The notes below the pieces were generated by a model. It worked only from the letters and a program-made list of their open reading frames with translations. It was not told the origin of the DNA and did not search any database. Positions 1 through 8,581 of a stretch of 63,254 bases of DNA are shown piece after piece. Location of the stretch: contig CAYVHU010000016.1 of the NCBI GenBank assembly GCA_964451415.1, forward strand, positions 1-63,254, read 5' to 3'. Numbering within the stretch: position 1 is the stretch's first letter; each line of letters begins with the position of its first letter. Source of the stretch: CAYVHU01 sp964451415. Its GTDB lineage: Bacteria; Pseudomonadota; Alphaproteobacteria; Rhodospirillales; Magnetovibrionaceae. The position numbers and the translations under genes were made by a program.

Positions 1-263
1 GCTAGTCCGTCGCGACGAAGTGGGTTTTATGCTCCCACGACCCCCTTGTCAAACCTAAAAATTCATATCTGTGAATTATTTCCTCGCCCGCACAACGTTG
101 AGCTGCGGAAGCCGTTAATTATAGTGATAAACATTGCAAAAAACAAGATGCCGTGAGCATGGCAAACCGCCTCCCAATGCGATAACTTACATATCGTAAT
201 CATGGCACTGGAATTCCATGAAAAATTATACACCACGCTTGAAACCGAGGAGAAGCGGCCAAG
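1..263. other. Left-edge region without a recognised gene
   Basis: No convincing reading frame, RNA gene or strong terminator is seen here. The stretch is more AT-rich than its surroundings. It ends in a purine-rich GAGGAG ribosome-binding site about 11 bases before the start at 264, so it presumably holds the promoter of that gene. No confident -35/-10 pair could be picked. Confidence 0.4.
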
Positions 264-791
264 ATGGCGAGACTCATTTCCGTTAAGCGAATGTTTTCAA
301 TGACCGCATCGATAGCAGCCATAACCGTTGGGCTTGGCGCGTGCACCCCCAACACCGAGATCGCCCCCACCGTCACAGCCATGGAATCCCAACCTCAGGC
401 ACAATCTTCGAGCGGAGCTGCGGGTGAGGCCGGCAAAACGCCGCAAAAGGCATTCAACCGCTTTCCCGACATCCCCGTCCCCACCAACGCCGATATGGAT
501 GTCAAACGCACCTTGATCTTTGGTGCCGGAGAAAATTGGTATGGGCAACTGGGACTGACGACCCAGCACAGCACGGACGCCATGTTCGATTTTTACAAAC
601 AGGAACTTCCCTCTTTCGGCTGGCGCGAGATCACCTCTGTACGCGCCCTTCTTAGCGTGCTGACCTATCAACGCCAGGAGCGTGTCTTGTCGATCCGTCT
701 GGAAAAGGCCACCCTGGGCGGAACCACCGTAACGTTAAGCGTTTCGCCACTGGGCGCCGGCACGCCCGCGCCCGGCAATCGCGTGCAGTGA
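264..791 (+). CDS. Small outer-membrane-type lipoprotein of unknown function
   Basis: A 175-residue protein with a bacterial lipoprotein signal: a basic start, a hydrophobic stretch and the lipobox LGAC with Cys27 as the predicted lipidated residue. A low-complexity, Ala/Gln-rich linker (about residues 28-65) leads to a compact C-terminal domain (about 68-165) starting at a Phe-Pro-Asp-Ile-Pro-Val-Pro motif. Such domains occur in conserved alphaproteobacterial lipoproteins, but I cannot name the family. The start at 264 has a GAGGAG site; an internal Met at 291 would shorten the n-region. It converges with the gene ending at 808, with only 16 bases between. Function unknown; an envelope location is inferred from the lipobox. 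Confidence 0.75.
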   Translation: MARLISVKRMFSMTASIAAITVGLGACTPNTEIAPTVTAMESQPQAQSSSGAAGEAGKTPQKAFNRFPDIPVPTNADMDVKRTLIFGAGENWYGQLGLTTQHSTDAMFDFYKQELPSFGWREITSVRALLSVLTYQRQERVLSIRLEKATLGGTTVTLSVSPLGAGTPAPGNRVQ

Positions 792-807
792 GCCGAACGG
801 GCTCACC

Positions 808-2193
808 TCAGCCGAGGTTAACGGTACTGGGAATGCAATACTGGTGTTTGACCTTCAACTTGCGGCACAAGTCTTTGGCCGCCTTGTTGGACGGTAACGG
901 ACCGGCCTTCAAACGATAAAACACGCCTTTTCGGCTGCCCAGATCCACCCGTTCAACATACGGCTTCAGTTTGGACAGAAACGTCCTGAAACGCTTACGC
1001 AACACGCCCCATCCGCGTTTCGCTGCCTTCTTCTGGCGATACGACGCCAAATGAACGCCGGGACGAACGCCAGAAAGAACGGCTTTCGGCGCCGGCGTTC
1101 CCACATTGGGCCGTACCGCGGAAGACGACTGCATTGCCCCTTCAATCGCCGCGCGTTCCTTGGCATATTCATCGGAGGTGATGATATCTTCTTCCTTGAG
1201 TTTCTCTAAACGGCGCACCGCGTCAGCCGCCTCCAACAGGCCCTGCGGGGGCAGCCCCGGCTGCACCACGGTCTTGAGCTTATCGGGCATCAGCGCATCC
1301 AAAATCATGGTCCGCTCGACCGTATGCTGTGCCGGAGAGATTGCCCGCATTTCCAACGCCCGGCCAAGGGCGCGCAGGCGACCCGATATCTGGACCAACA
1401 AAGGCACGGGACGATCCAGTCCCGCCGCCGGGGGTTTCGACGTTAGCGGCAACAAGGCACCAATGTTCGCGCGACGCCGCGCAATGAATTCTTCCGGCGT
1501 GATCAAGCCTTGGTTCAGCAATGCGCGCATGGTCTTAAAACGCTCGACAATATTGACGTCACCATCTTTGAATACGGGCAACACGGTTTCTTCGGGGCGG
1601 GGCGGGGCGCCGTATCCCGTCCGTGGTCGAACGTAAAGTTGCGACGACGCTACGGGTACCTTTTGCGATGCGGACGAAGACTGCCTCGCCTGGGGTTGCC
1701 TCGCCTGGGGTTGCCTCGCCTGGGGTTGCAACACTGGGGGCTGCAACACCGGGGCGGCCGAACCGCCCCCCAAAAGTTGTAGATTCACCTGCGCTACATC
1801 GACGATGGGCTGAGTCTGCTTATCCGCCCAAATCAGGATATTATCCTGAGGACGCGGACGCAGGGCGAGGATGCGTTCATAATATTGGCGTGCATGGCTG
1901 AGTTGGCCTGTATTTTGATACAGCACCGCCAGACCGTAAAGCGCATAAATATCGTCTGGGTTGGCTTTCAAAGCACTTTCGAAATATCCCTGAGCATGAA
2001 AGTTATCCCCCTTGGCCAGCGCCGCAAGCCCCAGTTCAGCCTTGTCGTTTTGCGCCTTTGCACCGTTTGACGCACCAAAGTCCCATGTGCTTTTCTGAAA
2101 GATGGGATTATCTTTGATGGCACCGCATGCACTCAGCCCACCAAGGGTGAGCATGAGGGCCGCTATGCGCAATATTCTGGGTTTCACCTTCAA
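808..2193 (-). CDS. TPR lipoprotein with C-terminal SPOR-like domain
   Basis: A 461-residue lipoprotein: lipobox LSAC with Cys23, two or more TPR-like helix pairs (about residues 52-112, YALYGLAVLYQNTGQLSHA), a Pro/Gln linker built of five-residue PQARQ repeats, and a mixed helical middle. The final ~85 residues look like a SPOR peptidoglycan-binding domain (Leu-Ala-Ser-Tyr near the start, Tyr-Arg-Leu-Lys-Ala-Gly-Pro-Leu near the end). SPOR domains bind denuded septal glycan, so a cell-envelope or division role is inferred. The PQARQ tract is encoded by tandem 15-bp units at 1682-1726, with two diverged copies up to 1756. The SPOR call rests on motif similarity only. Confidence 0.7.
   Translation of the reverse strand: MKVKPRILRIAALMLTLGGLSACGAIKDNPIFQKSTWDFGASNGAKAQNDKAELGLAALAKGDNFHAQGYFESALKANPDDIYALYGLAVLYQNTGQLSHARQYYERILALRPRPQDNILIWADKQTQPIVDVAQVNLQLLGGGSAAPVLQPPVLQPQARQPQARQPQARQSSSASQKVPVASSQLYVRPRTGYGAPPRPEETVLPVFKDGDVNIVERFKTMRALLNQGLITPEEFIARRRANIGALLPLTSKPPAAGLDRPVPLLVQISGRLRALGRALEMRAISPAQHTVERTMILDALMPDKLKTVVQPGLPPQGLLEAADAVRRLEKLKEEDIITSDEYAKERAAIEGAMQSSSAVRPNVGTPAPKAVLSGVRPGVHLASYRQKKAAKRGWGVLRKRFRTFLSKLKPYVERVDLGSRKGVFYRLKAGPLPSNKAAKDLCRKLKVKHQYCIPSTVNLG
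1682..1756. repeat. 15-bp in-frame tandem repeat
   Basis: Three identical 15-base units (tgcctcgcctggggt) at 1682-1696, 1697-1711 and 1712-1726 are followed by two diverged units to 1756. They lie inside the lipoprotein gene and encode Gln/Pro-rich pentapeptides of its linker. Confidence 0.9.
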
Positions 2194-2253
2194 AGCCCCC
2201 TTCCCGGAAACGCCCCGTTAAAGCAACGCCCGTCAAGGCGGCGCAGCGAATCG

Positions 2254-2374
2254 TTAGGAATCGTAATCCACAAACACGCTCAACACTACCGTTTGATCCT
2301 TAATGGTTTCTTTCCATATCGCCGCGCGCTTCAAGGCGCGCAGCGCAATGGAGCCTTGGCCGATGGCCGTCTTC
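2254..2374 (-). other. Out-of-frame C-terminal continuation of the upstream gene (apparent frameshift)
   Basis: Directly after the stop of the gene at 2375-2917, the frame shifted by one base stays open for about 40 codons to a TAA at 2254-2256. Its codon choice is GC-rich and coding-like (protein runs IALRALKRAAIWKETI and VVLSVFVDYDS). The frame has no start codon of its own after its upstream stop. Removing one base of the A6 run (T6 at 2378-2383 on the plus strand) joins both frames into a protein of about 220 residues. This may be a real frameshift mutation, a slippage site or a sequencing error. Confidence 0.6.
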
Positions 2375-2917
2375 TTATTTTTTCTCTCCCTCCAATTTTT
2401 TCATGCGCTCTTCGTATTCCTTCAGCACACGCGAACAGCCCTGGATCTTGGCAAACGGCAGACGTTCCATCGTACCGCGCGCCATCGACTTGGCGACAAC
2501 ATCGGTGAGATAGACCTTGCTCACCGCGTTTTGCCCCAGGGCACGGTTTACATAGGCGGCAATCTTGACGTTGTTTTTGTTGATGGCCTTCAAGTCAAGG
2601 CGGTGCTGCGGCGTCAGGGAAACCGGATATTGCTGAAAATAGCGTAAAATCGCCTCTGCCACGCGCGGCGCACGCCGGCACACAAAGGCGACATCCTCTG
2701 CTTTGGGAACCGTCATCACGGGCGTCAACGGATACGACTGCCCGAGAAAGCTTCCCGGCAAGGGCCGGGTCGGCGTCATAATAGGATTGAGTTGAACGTG
2801 GGAATTTCCCCCTAAGACTTCGCCGTGCGCCACGGCACCGTCAAGCACCCACGAACCGCCAAAAATGAAAACAACGGCCACGAAAATCACCTTAATCCAG
2901 AGATTCCTCATCTTCAT
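2375..2917 (-). CDS. Membrane-anchored or secreted protein of unknown function (probably frameshifted near its end)
   Basis: A 180-residue protein with an N-terminal hydrophobic segment (about residues 7-28, VIFVAVVFIFGGSWVLDG) that is a signal peptide or anchor, followed by a soluble, presumably periplasmic, mostly helical domain (about 65-180) containing two cysteines (VCRRAP and IQGCS). I do not recognise the family. An AAGGAG site lies 13 bases before the ATG at 2917, rather far but the only candidate. The frame ends right after an A6 run, and a coding-like sequence continues in the next frame to 2254, so the true product is probably about 40 residues longer. The downstream lipoprotein gene (start 2193) may be co-transcribed. 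Confidence 0.65.
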   Translation of the reverse strand: MKMRNLWIKVIFVAVVFIFGGSWVLDGAVAHGEVLGGNSHVQLNPIMTPTRPLPGSFLGQSYPLTPVMTVPKAEDVAFVCRRAPRVAEAILRYFQQYPVSLTPQHRLDLKAINKNNVKIAAYVNRALGQNAVSKVYLTDVVAKSMARGTMERLPFAKIQGCSRVLKEYEERMKKLEGEKK

Positions 2918-3020
2918 TCCGTTTCGTTTGCTCCTTAATGCTCCGGTGCAAACCTATCACAGCTCAAAAACGGCCTCTACCTGCATTATCACTCAGCACA
3001 TGCAAACAACCCGACGCGCT

Positions 3021-4001
3021 TCACGCTTCCGTTTGCTTGAAAGCCTGTTGCAAAATCGTACGGTCCACGTTTCCGCCCGACAAGATCAAGCCAACACGCT
3101 TGCCGGCTTGAGCCTCGCGTTCTTGCAGCAAGCCCGCCAACGGCGTCGCCGCCGCTCCTTCGGCCAGATTGTGGGTATCCGTAAAATAGTGAGCGATGGC
3201 GGCCAGGATTTCACCCTCACTCACACGCACTATGCGCGCCGCACCATTTTTGATGATCTCGAAGGCCTGTGCGTTGGGAACGCGGCATGCCACGCCATCG
3301 GCAACGGTTTCAGCCGTATCTGTGTTGATCGGTTCGCCGGCCTCAAAAGATAACGCATAGGCGGGCGCGCCTTCGGCCACCACGCCAACGATTTCGGTTT
3401 TCAGCCCCAAGGCATCGCGTACTGTGATGAGACCGCAGATCCCCGACCCCATACCGATGGGCACATAAACAACATCAAGTTTCGCCACCTGTTCGAAAAA
3501 TTCCAAAGCATAGCTTGCCACACCGCGCATCAAGGGCGCTTCAAACGGACCGATTACATGAAGGTTGCGTTCCGTCGCCAGGACTTGCACATACTCCAAG
3601 GCTTCCTGAAAATCTTCACCATGCACGATCAGTTCCGCACCCAGAGCTTCCATGGCCGCATTCTTTTCCGGGCTGTTGCCGTGGGGCACGACGATGGTCA
3701 CCTTCAAACCGACGCGCCGCGCGGCAAAGGCAAGGCTTTGCCCATGATTGCCTCGCGTGGCCGAAATCACACCTTGCAAATCAGGCTGCATGGCCTTGAG
3801 ACCCGTCAAATACACCAACCCACCGCGCACCTTGAACGCCCCGACGGGCGTGTGGTTTTCATGTTTGACCCACACCTCGCACCCGGCACGATTGGACAAT
3901 AACGGCCATTCATATGCTGGTGTCGCATTCATATGCCGGTAAACGATGGCACGCGCCGCATCCAATTCGGCAATTACGGAATCAAGGGTTTGGGGATTCA
4001 T
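3021..4001 (-). CDS. Threonine/serine dehydratase family protein (PLP-dependent, fold type II)
   Basis: A 326-residue enzyme of the threonine ammonia-lyase type. The PLP-binding lysine is Lys57 in HTPVGAFKVRGG, and a Gly-rich phosphate loop (PIGMGSGICG) follows mid-protein. There is no C-terminal ACT domain, so it is not a biosynthetic IlvA with feedback control. The family includes catabolic threonine dehydratase, threo-3-hydroxyaspartate dehydratase and the hydroxyectoine-utilisation enzyme EutB, and the substrate cannot be decided from sequence. It is divergent from a MocR regulator (start 4221), a typical regulator-target arrangement, suggesting that regulator controls it. Confidence 0.85.
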   Translation of the reverse strand: MNPQTLDSVIAELDAARAIVYRHMNATPAYEWPLLSNRAGCEVWVKHENHTPVGAFKVRGGLVYLTGLKAMQPDLQGVISATRGNHGQSLAFAARRVGLKVTIVVPHGNSPEKNAAMEALGAELIVHGEDFQEALEYVQVLATERNLHVIGPFEAPLMRGVASYALEFFEQVAKLDVVYVPIGMGSGICGLITVRDALGLKTEIVGVVAEGAPAYALSFEAGEPINTDTAETVADGVACRVPNAQAFEIIKNGAARIVRVSEGEILAAIAHYFTDTHNLAEGAAATPLAGLLQEREAQAGKRVGLILSGGNVDRTILQQAFKQTEA

Positions 4002-4118
4002 AGGGTTTTCTCCTGAGTGTAGTGGGACGCTGTGACGGCCTCTCGTTGGCCTGAGGGCGAGTCACGCCGATATTGCCATGGCTGACGGACATCCTATATC
4101 GCCAGGGTGTACCTGTAT

Positions 4119-4206
4119 ATTGTATCGATGCAATGACAACGCCCTCCTTTATCCACGTTTAAATAAGGACAATACATCTTTATAATTGACACAATTTGGA
4201 GTCAAT
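4119..4206. promoter_or_regulatory. Divergent promoter/operator region between dehydratase and MocR genes
   Basis: The 219-base divergent gap is AT-rich. It contains a near-perfect 16-base palindrome, attgtatcgatgcaat, at 4119-4134 (two mismatches), a TATAAT at 4181-4186 suited to the plus-strand gene, and an inverted repeat ATTGAC/GTCAAT at 4185-4190 and 4201-4206. Related ATTG/CAAT words recur, as in acaatacat near 4170. These are candidate binding sites for the adjacent MocR protein; the assignment is inference. Confidence 0.4.
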
Positions 4207-4220
4207 GACAGTATTGAACC

Positions 4221-5666
4221 ATGACAATTTATACCCCTCACATCGAAGGCCGCCCAAACCCGAAATACCGCGCCATCGCCGACACCATCTGTGAGGATAT
4301 TCGCCGCGGCGCGTTGACGCCGGGAACCAAACTGCCCACACACCGCGAACTTGCCTACCGTTTGGGGATGACGGTGGGCACCGTTACGCGAGCCTATCAA
4401 GAACTGAACCGCCGGGGGGTCGCAGGCGGTCGCGTGGGCAACGGGACTTACGTTCTGGATTGCGTTCACAATCAAGCCTTCTTTCCGCTCGCATCGCCTT
4501 CGCCACGCCCGGACGGTGCCCCGGAGATCATTCACACCCCCCTCCCCGATCACCAGATCGACCTGTCCATGAACCGGCCCACCCCCGGCCCGGAAGCCAT
4601 GGCGCTAAGCGAAACGCTGGCGGAATTGTCACGGCACGACGACCTTTCCATCCTCACGCAGTACAATGCCGCGCCGGGACTTCCCCACCACCGCCGGGCC
4701 ATGGCCGAGCTTCTGCGTGAAGTCGGGCTGGAATGCGAAGGCGATGACCTCATTCTCACCAGCGGGGCACAACACGCCATGGCGGCGGCGGCGCTGACGC
4801 TTCTGCAGCCGGGCGACACCATCTTGTGTGAGGAACTGACCTATCCCGGCATCAGCACACTGGGCGCACATCTGGGCGCCCGCATGCGCCCCGTCGCCAT
4901 GGATGAATACGGCATACGTCCCGATTCCCTGGAAACCGCCGCAATCGAGACGGGGGCCCGTTTGATTTATTTGGTGCCGGTGTTTCAAAATCCGACAAAC
5001 GCGCTCATGAACGCAGAGCGTCTACGCGACATCGCGCGCATCGCCAAAACGCATAATCTTTTGCTCATCGAAGATGATCTATACGGTTTTCAACCCGAGC
5101 ATCGCGAGCCACCATTGGCCCAACTCATTCCCGAACACACCCTTTACATCAACAGTTTTTCCAAAAGTCTTTCCCCGGGGCTGCGCGTGGGATGTGTGAA
5201 AGTCCCCAAAGCCCTGTTTTCCAACTTCGTGCGCGCGGTACAGATCACCGGCTGGATGATCCCGCCATTGATGGGCGAAATCGCCACACGCTGGATCACC
5301 TCCGGGCGCGCCCGCGACATCATCGCCTGGCACCGTAGCGAAATGATCGCGCGCAATGCCATGGCCGCGGAAATTCTGGGAAACTTCGAACTTCACGCCA
5401 AAGCGGAAAGTCTGCACCTGTGGATGGAACTGCCCGACGGCCACCACGCCAGCGACGTGATGCGCGAACTGCGTGCCCGGAACGTCCTTCTATCGGGTCC
5501 GGAATCCTTCGTCACCGGCCAAGGCGCCGTACCGCGCGCGTTACGTCTGTGTCTGGGATCGCCGCCCACGCGTGAGAACCTGCGCACCGCCCTGGAGCGG
5601 GTACGCGATGTCCTCCAGGCCAAACCCGTCATCGAAATTGCACGCCATCAAGACATGGTTATGTGA
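4221..5666 (+). CDS. MocR-family transcriptional regulator (GntR wHTH plus aminotransferase-like domain)
   Basis: A 481-residue protein. Residues about 10-80 form a GntR winged helix (GTKLPTHRELAYRLGMTVGT), and residues about 110-465 form a fold-type-I aminotransferase domain with the PLP lysine Lys315 in SFSKSLSPGLRVG. MocR proteins sense PLP or PLP-amino-acid adducts and usually control a neighbouring divergent gene, here the PLP-dependent dehydratase at 3021-4001. No clear Shine-Dalgarno precedes the ATG at 4221, which lies about 28 bases after the expected transcription start, so the leader is short. It converges with thiD with 3 bases between. Confidence 0.9.
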   Translation: MTIYTPHIEGRPNPKYRAIADTICEDIRRGALTPGTKLPTHRELAYRLGMTVGTVTRAYQELNRRGVAGGRVGNGTYVLDCVHNQAFFPLASPSPRPDGAPEIIHTPLPDHQIDLSMNRPTPGPEAMALSETLAELSRHDDLSILTQYNAAPGLPHHRRAMAELLREVGLECEGDDLILTSGAQHAMAAAALTLLQPGDTILCEELTYPGISTLGAHLGARMRPVAMDEYGIRPDSLETAAIETGARLIYLVPVFQNPTNALMNAERLRDIARIAKTHNLLLIEDDLYGFQPEHREPPLAQLIPEHTLYINSFSKSLSPGLRVGCVKVPKALFSNFVRAVQITGWMIPPLMGEIATRWITSGRARDIIAWHRSEMIARNAMAAEILGNFELHAKAESLHLWMELPDGHHASDVMRELRARNVLLSGPESFVTGQGAVPRALRLCLGSPPTRENLRTALERVRDVLQAKPVIEIARHQDMVM

Positions 5667-5669
5667 AAA

Positions 5670-6473
5670 TCAGGGGAATGGTCGAACGCAGTGGGCGTGA
5701 TTCAAGGGACCGTAGCCATGGCCGTAACCCGGGGCGCTCCTGATCGCTTCTTGCACGTAGGCGCGCCCGCGCTCAAGCGCCGCAACGAGATCCATGCCCT
5801 GGGCCAATCCGCAAGCGATGGCAGAGGCAAGGGTACAGCCCGTACCGTGAGTGTGGGGCGTGTCCACGCGCGGCGCACTGAACATCACGTCATCGAAGCC
5901 CACACGGCACAAAACATCGCTGAGGCGCGCGCCGATCATATGCCCGCCCTTGATCAGCACCGCTTCCGCGCCAAGATCGAGCAAAGCCGCGCCGACGGCA
6001 CCAACATCAGCAAGGGTTTCGATTTTCATGCCGCTCAACGCCTCAGCCTCCGGAATGTTGGGGATGAGCAGCGCCGCGCGAGGGATCAGCCGTTCGTGAA
6101 AAACCGCCATGGCGTCCGGCTCCAGCAAGGCGTGTCCGCCCTTGGCCACCATCACCGGATCCAACACCATGGGCGTATCCGGGGCAAGGCGTTCCAGCAC
6201 ATCGGCAACGGCCTCGATCACACAACTACGGTGCAGCATGCCGATTTTGATCACGTCCGCGCCTAAGTCCTCCAGGACCACTTCGATCTGACGGGCGACA
6301 AAGGCCGCGGGCACATTGTGAACGGCGTGAACGCCCAAGGTGTTCTGCGCGGTCAGCGCGGTGATCGCACTCATGGCGAAACCGTTCAAGGCGGTGATCG
6401 TCTTGATATCGGCCTGAATGCCCGCGCCACCGCCGGAATCGGAACCCGCAACAATAAGAACGCGCCCCTGCAT
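5670..6473 (-). CDS. thiD: Hydroxymethylpyrimidine/phosphomethylpyrimidine kinase
   Basis: A 267-residue kinase of the ribokinase fold that phosphorylates HMP and HMP-P for thiamine synthesis. The N-terminus has the HMP-binding GSDSGGGAGIQAD motif and the C-terminus the anion-hole GTGCTLASAIA motif. I chose the ATG at 6473 because GAGGTGG lies just before it; two in-frame upstream Mets (6488, 6533) would run into glmM. It lies 22 bases after glmM and is probably co-transcribed with it. No TPP riboswitch is visible, as expected inside an operon. Confidence 0.93.
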   Translation of the reverse strand: MQGRVLIVAGSDSGGGAGIQADIKTITALNGFAMSAITALTAQNTLGVHAVHNVPAAFVARQIEVVLEDLGADVIKIGMLHRSCVIEAVADVLERLAPDTPMVLDPVMVAKGGHALLEPDAMAVFHERLIPRAALLIPNIPEAEALSGMKIETLADVGAVGAALLDLGAEAVLIKGGHMIGARLSDVLCRVGFDDVMFSAPRVDTPHTHGTGCTLASAIACGLAQGMDLVAALERGRAYVQEAIRSAPGYGHGYGPLNHAHCVRPFP

Positions 6474-6495
6474 GACCACCTCTTTCATGAAAGAC

Positions 6496-7842
6496 TCAAG
6501 CGGCGGAACGGCCGATAATTTCGACCAACTCACCCACCACTTCGGCCACCAGGGCTTCGTCCTCGCCTTCGGCCATGACGCGAATAACGGCTTCGGTTCC
6601 AGATTTACGCACCAGCACCCGCCCCGTATCCGCCAGACGTTCTTTTCCCGCGCAAACGGCCTGCTGAACCTCGGGTCGTTCCAGAGGCGACGCTCCGGCG
6701 AAGCGGATACTTTTCAAAACTTGCGGAAACGGATCGAACGTACGGCAGATTTCCGATGCGCGCCCGGTGCTGGAAGCCAACACCGAAAGCACCTGCAAGG
6801 CCGCAAGCAAACCGTCGCCGGTGGTGGCGAAATCGCCCAGCACCAGATGCCCGGATTGCTCACCGCCAACGTTGCAGCCTTTCGCGCGCATCGCCTCGAC
6901 CACATAGCGGTCGCCGACCGGCGTGCGGAAAAGTCCCAGTTCCTGGCCCGCGAGATACTTCTCCAGGCCCAAATTCGACATCACCGTGGCCACCACGGAA
7001 CCGCCGCGCAGCAAGCCCTTCGCATTCCAATCGGCGCCGATCATGCCCATCAACTGGTCGCCATCAACCAGTTGGCCTTTTTCATCGCTGACCAGGACCC
7101 GGTCCGCATCGCCGTCCAGCGCAAAGCCGATATCCGCCCCATGGGCGACAACGGCCAAACACATGGCATCGGTGGCGGTCGAACCGCACCTGTCGTTGAT
7201 GTTGAAGCCGTCGGGTTCCACACCGATCTTGACGACCTCCGCGCCCAGTTCCCAAAGGACCTCCGGCGCGACCTTGTACGCCGCACCGTTGGCGCAATCG
7301 ATCACGATTTTCAATCCATCCAGCGTCTTGCCCTTGGGAAAGGTCCGCTTGACGTACTCGGTGTAGCGTCCCACCACGTCGTCCAGGCGCCGCGCACGCC
7401 CCAGCTTTGCCGAGACTGCAAGGCCGGAGGCCATGTTGGTTTCCATACGCGCTTCGATTTCGGATTCCACCGCGTCGGACAGCTTGTAGCCGTCGGGACC
7501 GAAAAATTTGATGCCGTTATCCTGATAGGGATTGTGGGACGCCGAAATCATGACGCCGAAATCCGCACGCAGCGAGCGCGTCAACATCGCCACCGCCGGC
7601 GTCGGCACCGGTCCGGCCAGAACCACATCCAGGCCGCACGACAGAAACCCCGAACTCAGCGCCGTTTCCAGCATATAGCCTGACAGGCGCGTATCCTTGC
7701 CGATGATGACGCGATGGCGGTGATCGCCGCGTTTGAAATGAAGGGCCGCCGCCTGGCCGACCATCAACGCCGTCATGGCGGTCATGGGATGTTGGTTGGC
7801 GGTGCCGCGAATACCGTCCGTACCGAAAAGCTTGCGCGTCAT
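6496..7842 (-). CDS. glmM: Phosphoglucosamine mutase
   Basis: A 448-residue alpha-D-phosphohexomutase that converts glucosamine-6-phosphate to glucosamine-1-phosphate on the way to UDP-GlcNAc for peptidoglycan and LPS. It shows LFGTDGIRG at the start, the catalytic phosphoserine loop ISASHNP (Ser102), the metal loop DGDADR and the C-terminal phosphate loop VRKSGTEAVIRVM. The length is typical. In many proteobacteria it directly follows folP; here a four-gene cassette (7931-10864) separates them. Confidence 0.97.
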   Translation of the reverse strand: MTRKLFGTDGIRGTANQHPMTAMTALMVGQAAALHFKRGDHRHRVIIGKDTRLSGYMLETALSSGFLSCGLDVVLAGPVPTPAVAMLTRSLRADFGVMISASHNPYQDNGIKFFGPDGYKLSDAVESEIEARMETNMASGLAVSAKLGRARRLDDVVGRYTEYVKRTFPKGKTLDGLKIVIDCANGAAYKVAPEVLWELGAEVVKIGVEPDGFNINDRCGSTATDAMCLAVVAHGADIGFALDGDADRVLVSDEKGQLVDGDQLMGMIGADWNAKGLLRGGSVVATVMSNLGLEKYLAGQELGLFRTPVGDRYVVEAMRAKGCNVGGEQSGHLVLGDFATTGDGLLAALQVLSVLASSTGRASEICRTFDPFPQVLKSIRFAGASPLERPEVQQAVCAGKERLADTGRVLVRKSGTEAVIRVMAEGEDEALVAEVVGELVEIIGRSAA

Positions 7843-7901
7843 GAATCCATTAACCCCGGGAGTTTCCGTTTCACACTCCTCTTTTTAAAACATATATGAC
7901 G

Positions 7902-7930
7902 AAAACGGTATCTTTTGCAGGTGCCGTTTT
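7902..7930 (-). terminator. Rho-independent terminator after the YeiH cassette
   Basis: Immediately after the stop codon of the 7931 gene, minus-strand AAAACGG and CCGTTTT (plus positions 7924-7930 and 7902-7908) can form a 7-bp stem with a 15-base loop ending in a short U run. This would close the cassette transcript before glmM. Confidence 0.5.
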
Positions 7931-8581
7931 TTATAGCGTCAAACCTTGCCATTCAAAGCGGAAAATCACGAACACGAACAAGAAGACGGCAAATTCCACG
8001 GTCGTGGTGGCAATCAGCAAAAAAGCGATGCGCCGCGCCGACGGTTTCATCGGCTGCCAAACGGCGCGCATATACCACCGCCACACGGGCAGCCACGACC
8101 AGCGCCGCCAGGTGCGCAGATAGCGGTGCAGATCATGGCCCCATGACGTCAGACTTTTATCCACTTCCGCAATGCGCGCCTCGCGTTCGCGCTGCGGCAC
8201 ACCGCCGTAGTCGTCGCTCAGGGTCAACTGCGCCCCGGCGCCGTGCGCCGCAACGCGCACACGGGTTGTCCGCTTCAGGCCTTTTTCATAGGCGATCACA
8301 CAGCCGTCGTGCGTCGGTGTAACGCGCACGACGGTGTCGATCTCGCCGCCGTTGCTCAGATTTTTGACGCACATGCGCCACGCGCCGCCGCCTAAATCTT
8401 CCCATGCCTTGAACTCATATAAGGAGTTAATCCGCAACAGCCGCTGAACATCGCGCACGAACGCCAGAAGATCGTCCGCCGCCATATCCACATCAATCAC
8501 CACCCAGGCCTGATCGCGGTTTTCGCCGTCCGCCTGCGAAGGGCCTGCCGGTGCCGCCTCGGCCTCGCAGGTCACCGTCAT
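7931..8581 (-). CDS. SRPBCC-like protein with C-terminal membrane anchor, unknown function
   Basis: A 216-residue protein whose residues about 25-135 look like a START/Bet-v-1 (SRPBCC) ligand-binding fold (WVVIDVDMAADDLLAFVRDV, then an INSLYEFKAWEDLGGGAWR stretch). A Trp/Arg-rich segment (about 145-170) and one hydrophobic transmembrane segment (about 185-207) follow. The ATG at 8581 overlaps the TGA of the Usp gene as ATGA, so translation is probably coupled. It is last in the YeiH cassette. The SRPBCC call is a fold impression, not a firm family hit. A longer frame upstream merely reads the Usp gene out of frame. Confidence 0.65.
   Translation of the reverse strand: MTVTCEAEAAPAGPSQADGENRDQAWVVIDVDMAADDLLAFVRDVQRLLRINSLYEFKAWEDLGGGAWRMCVKNLSNGGEIDTVVRVTPTHDGCVIAYEKGLKRTTRVRVAAHGAGAQLTLSDDYGGVPQREREARIAEVDKSLTSWGHDLHRYLRTWRRWSWLPVWRWYMRAVWQPMKPSARRIAFLLIATTTVEFAVFLFVFVIFRFEWQGLTL

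Noticed and set aside
1106..1636. Plus-strand 176-codon frame
   Set aside because: Antisense shadow of the TPR/SPOR lipoprotein gene, as are most long frames opposite GC-rich genes here.
5660..6520. TPP riboswitch for thiD
   Set aside because: thiD follows glmM directly within an operon and no THI-box-like sequence is seen.
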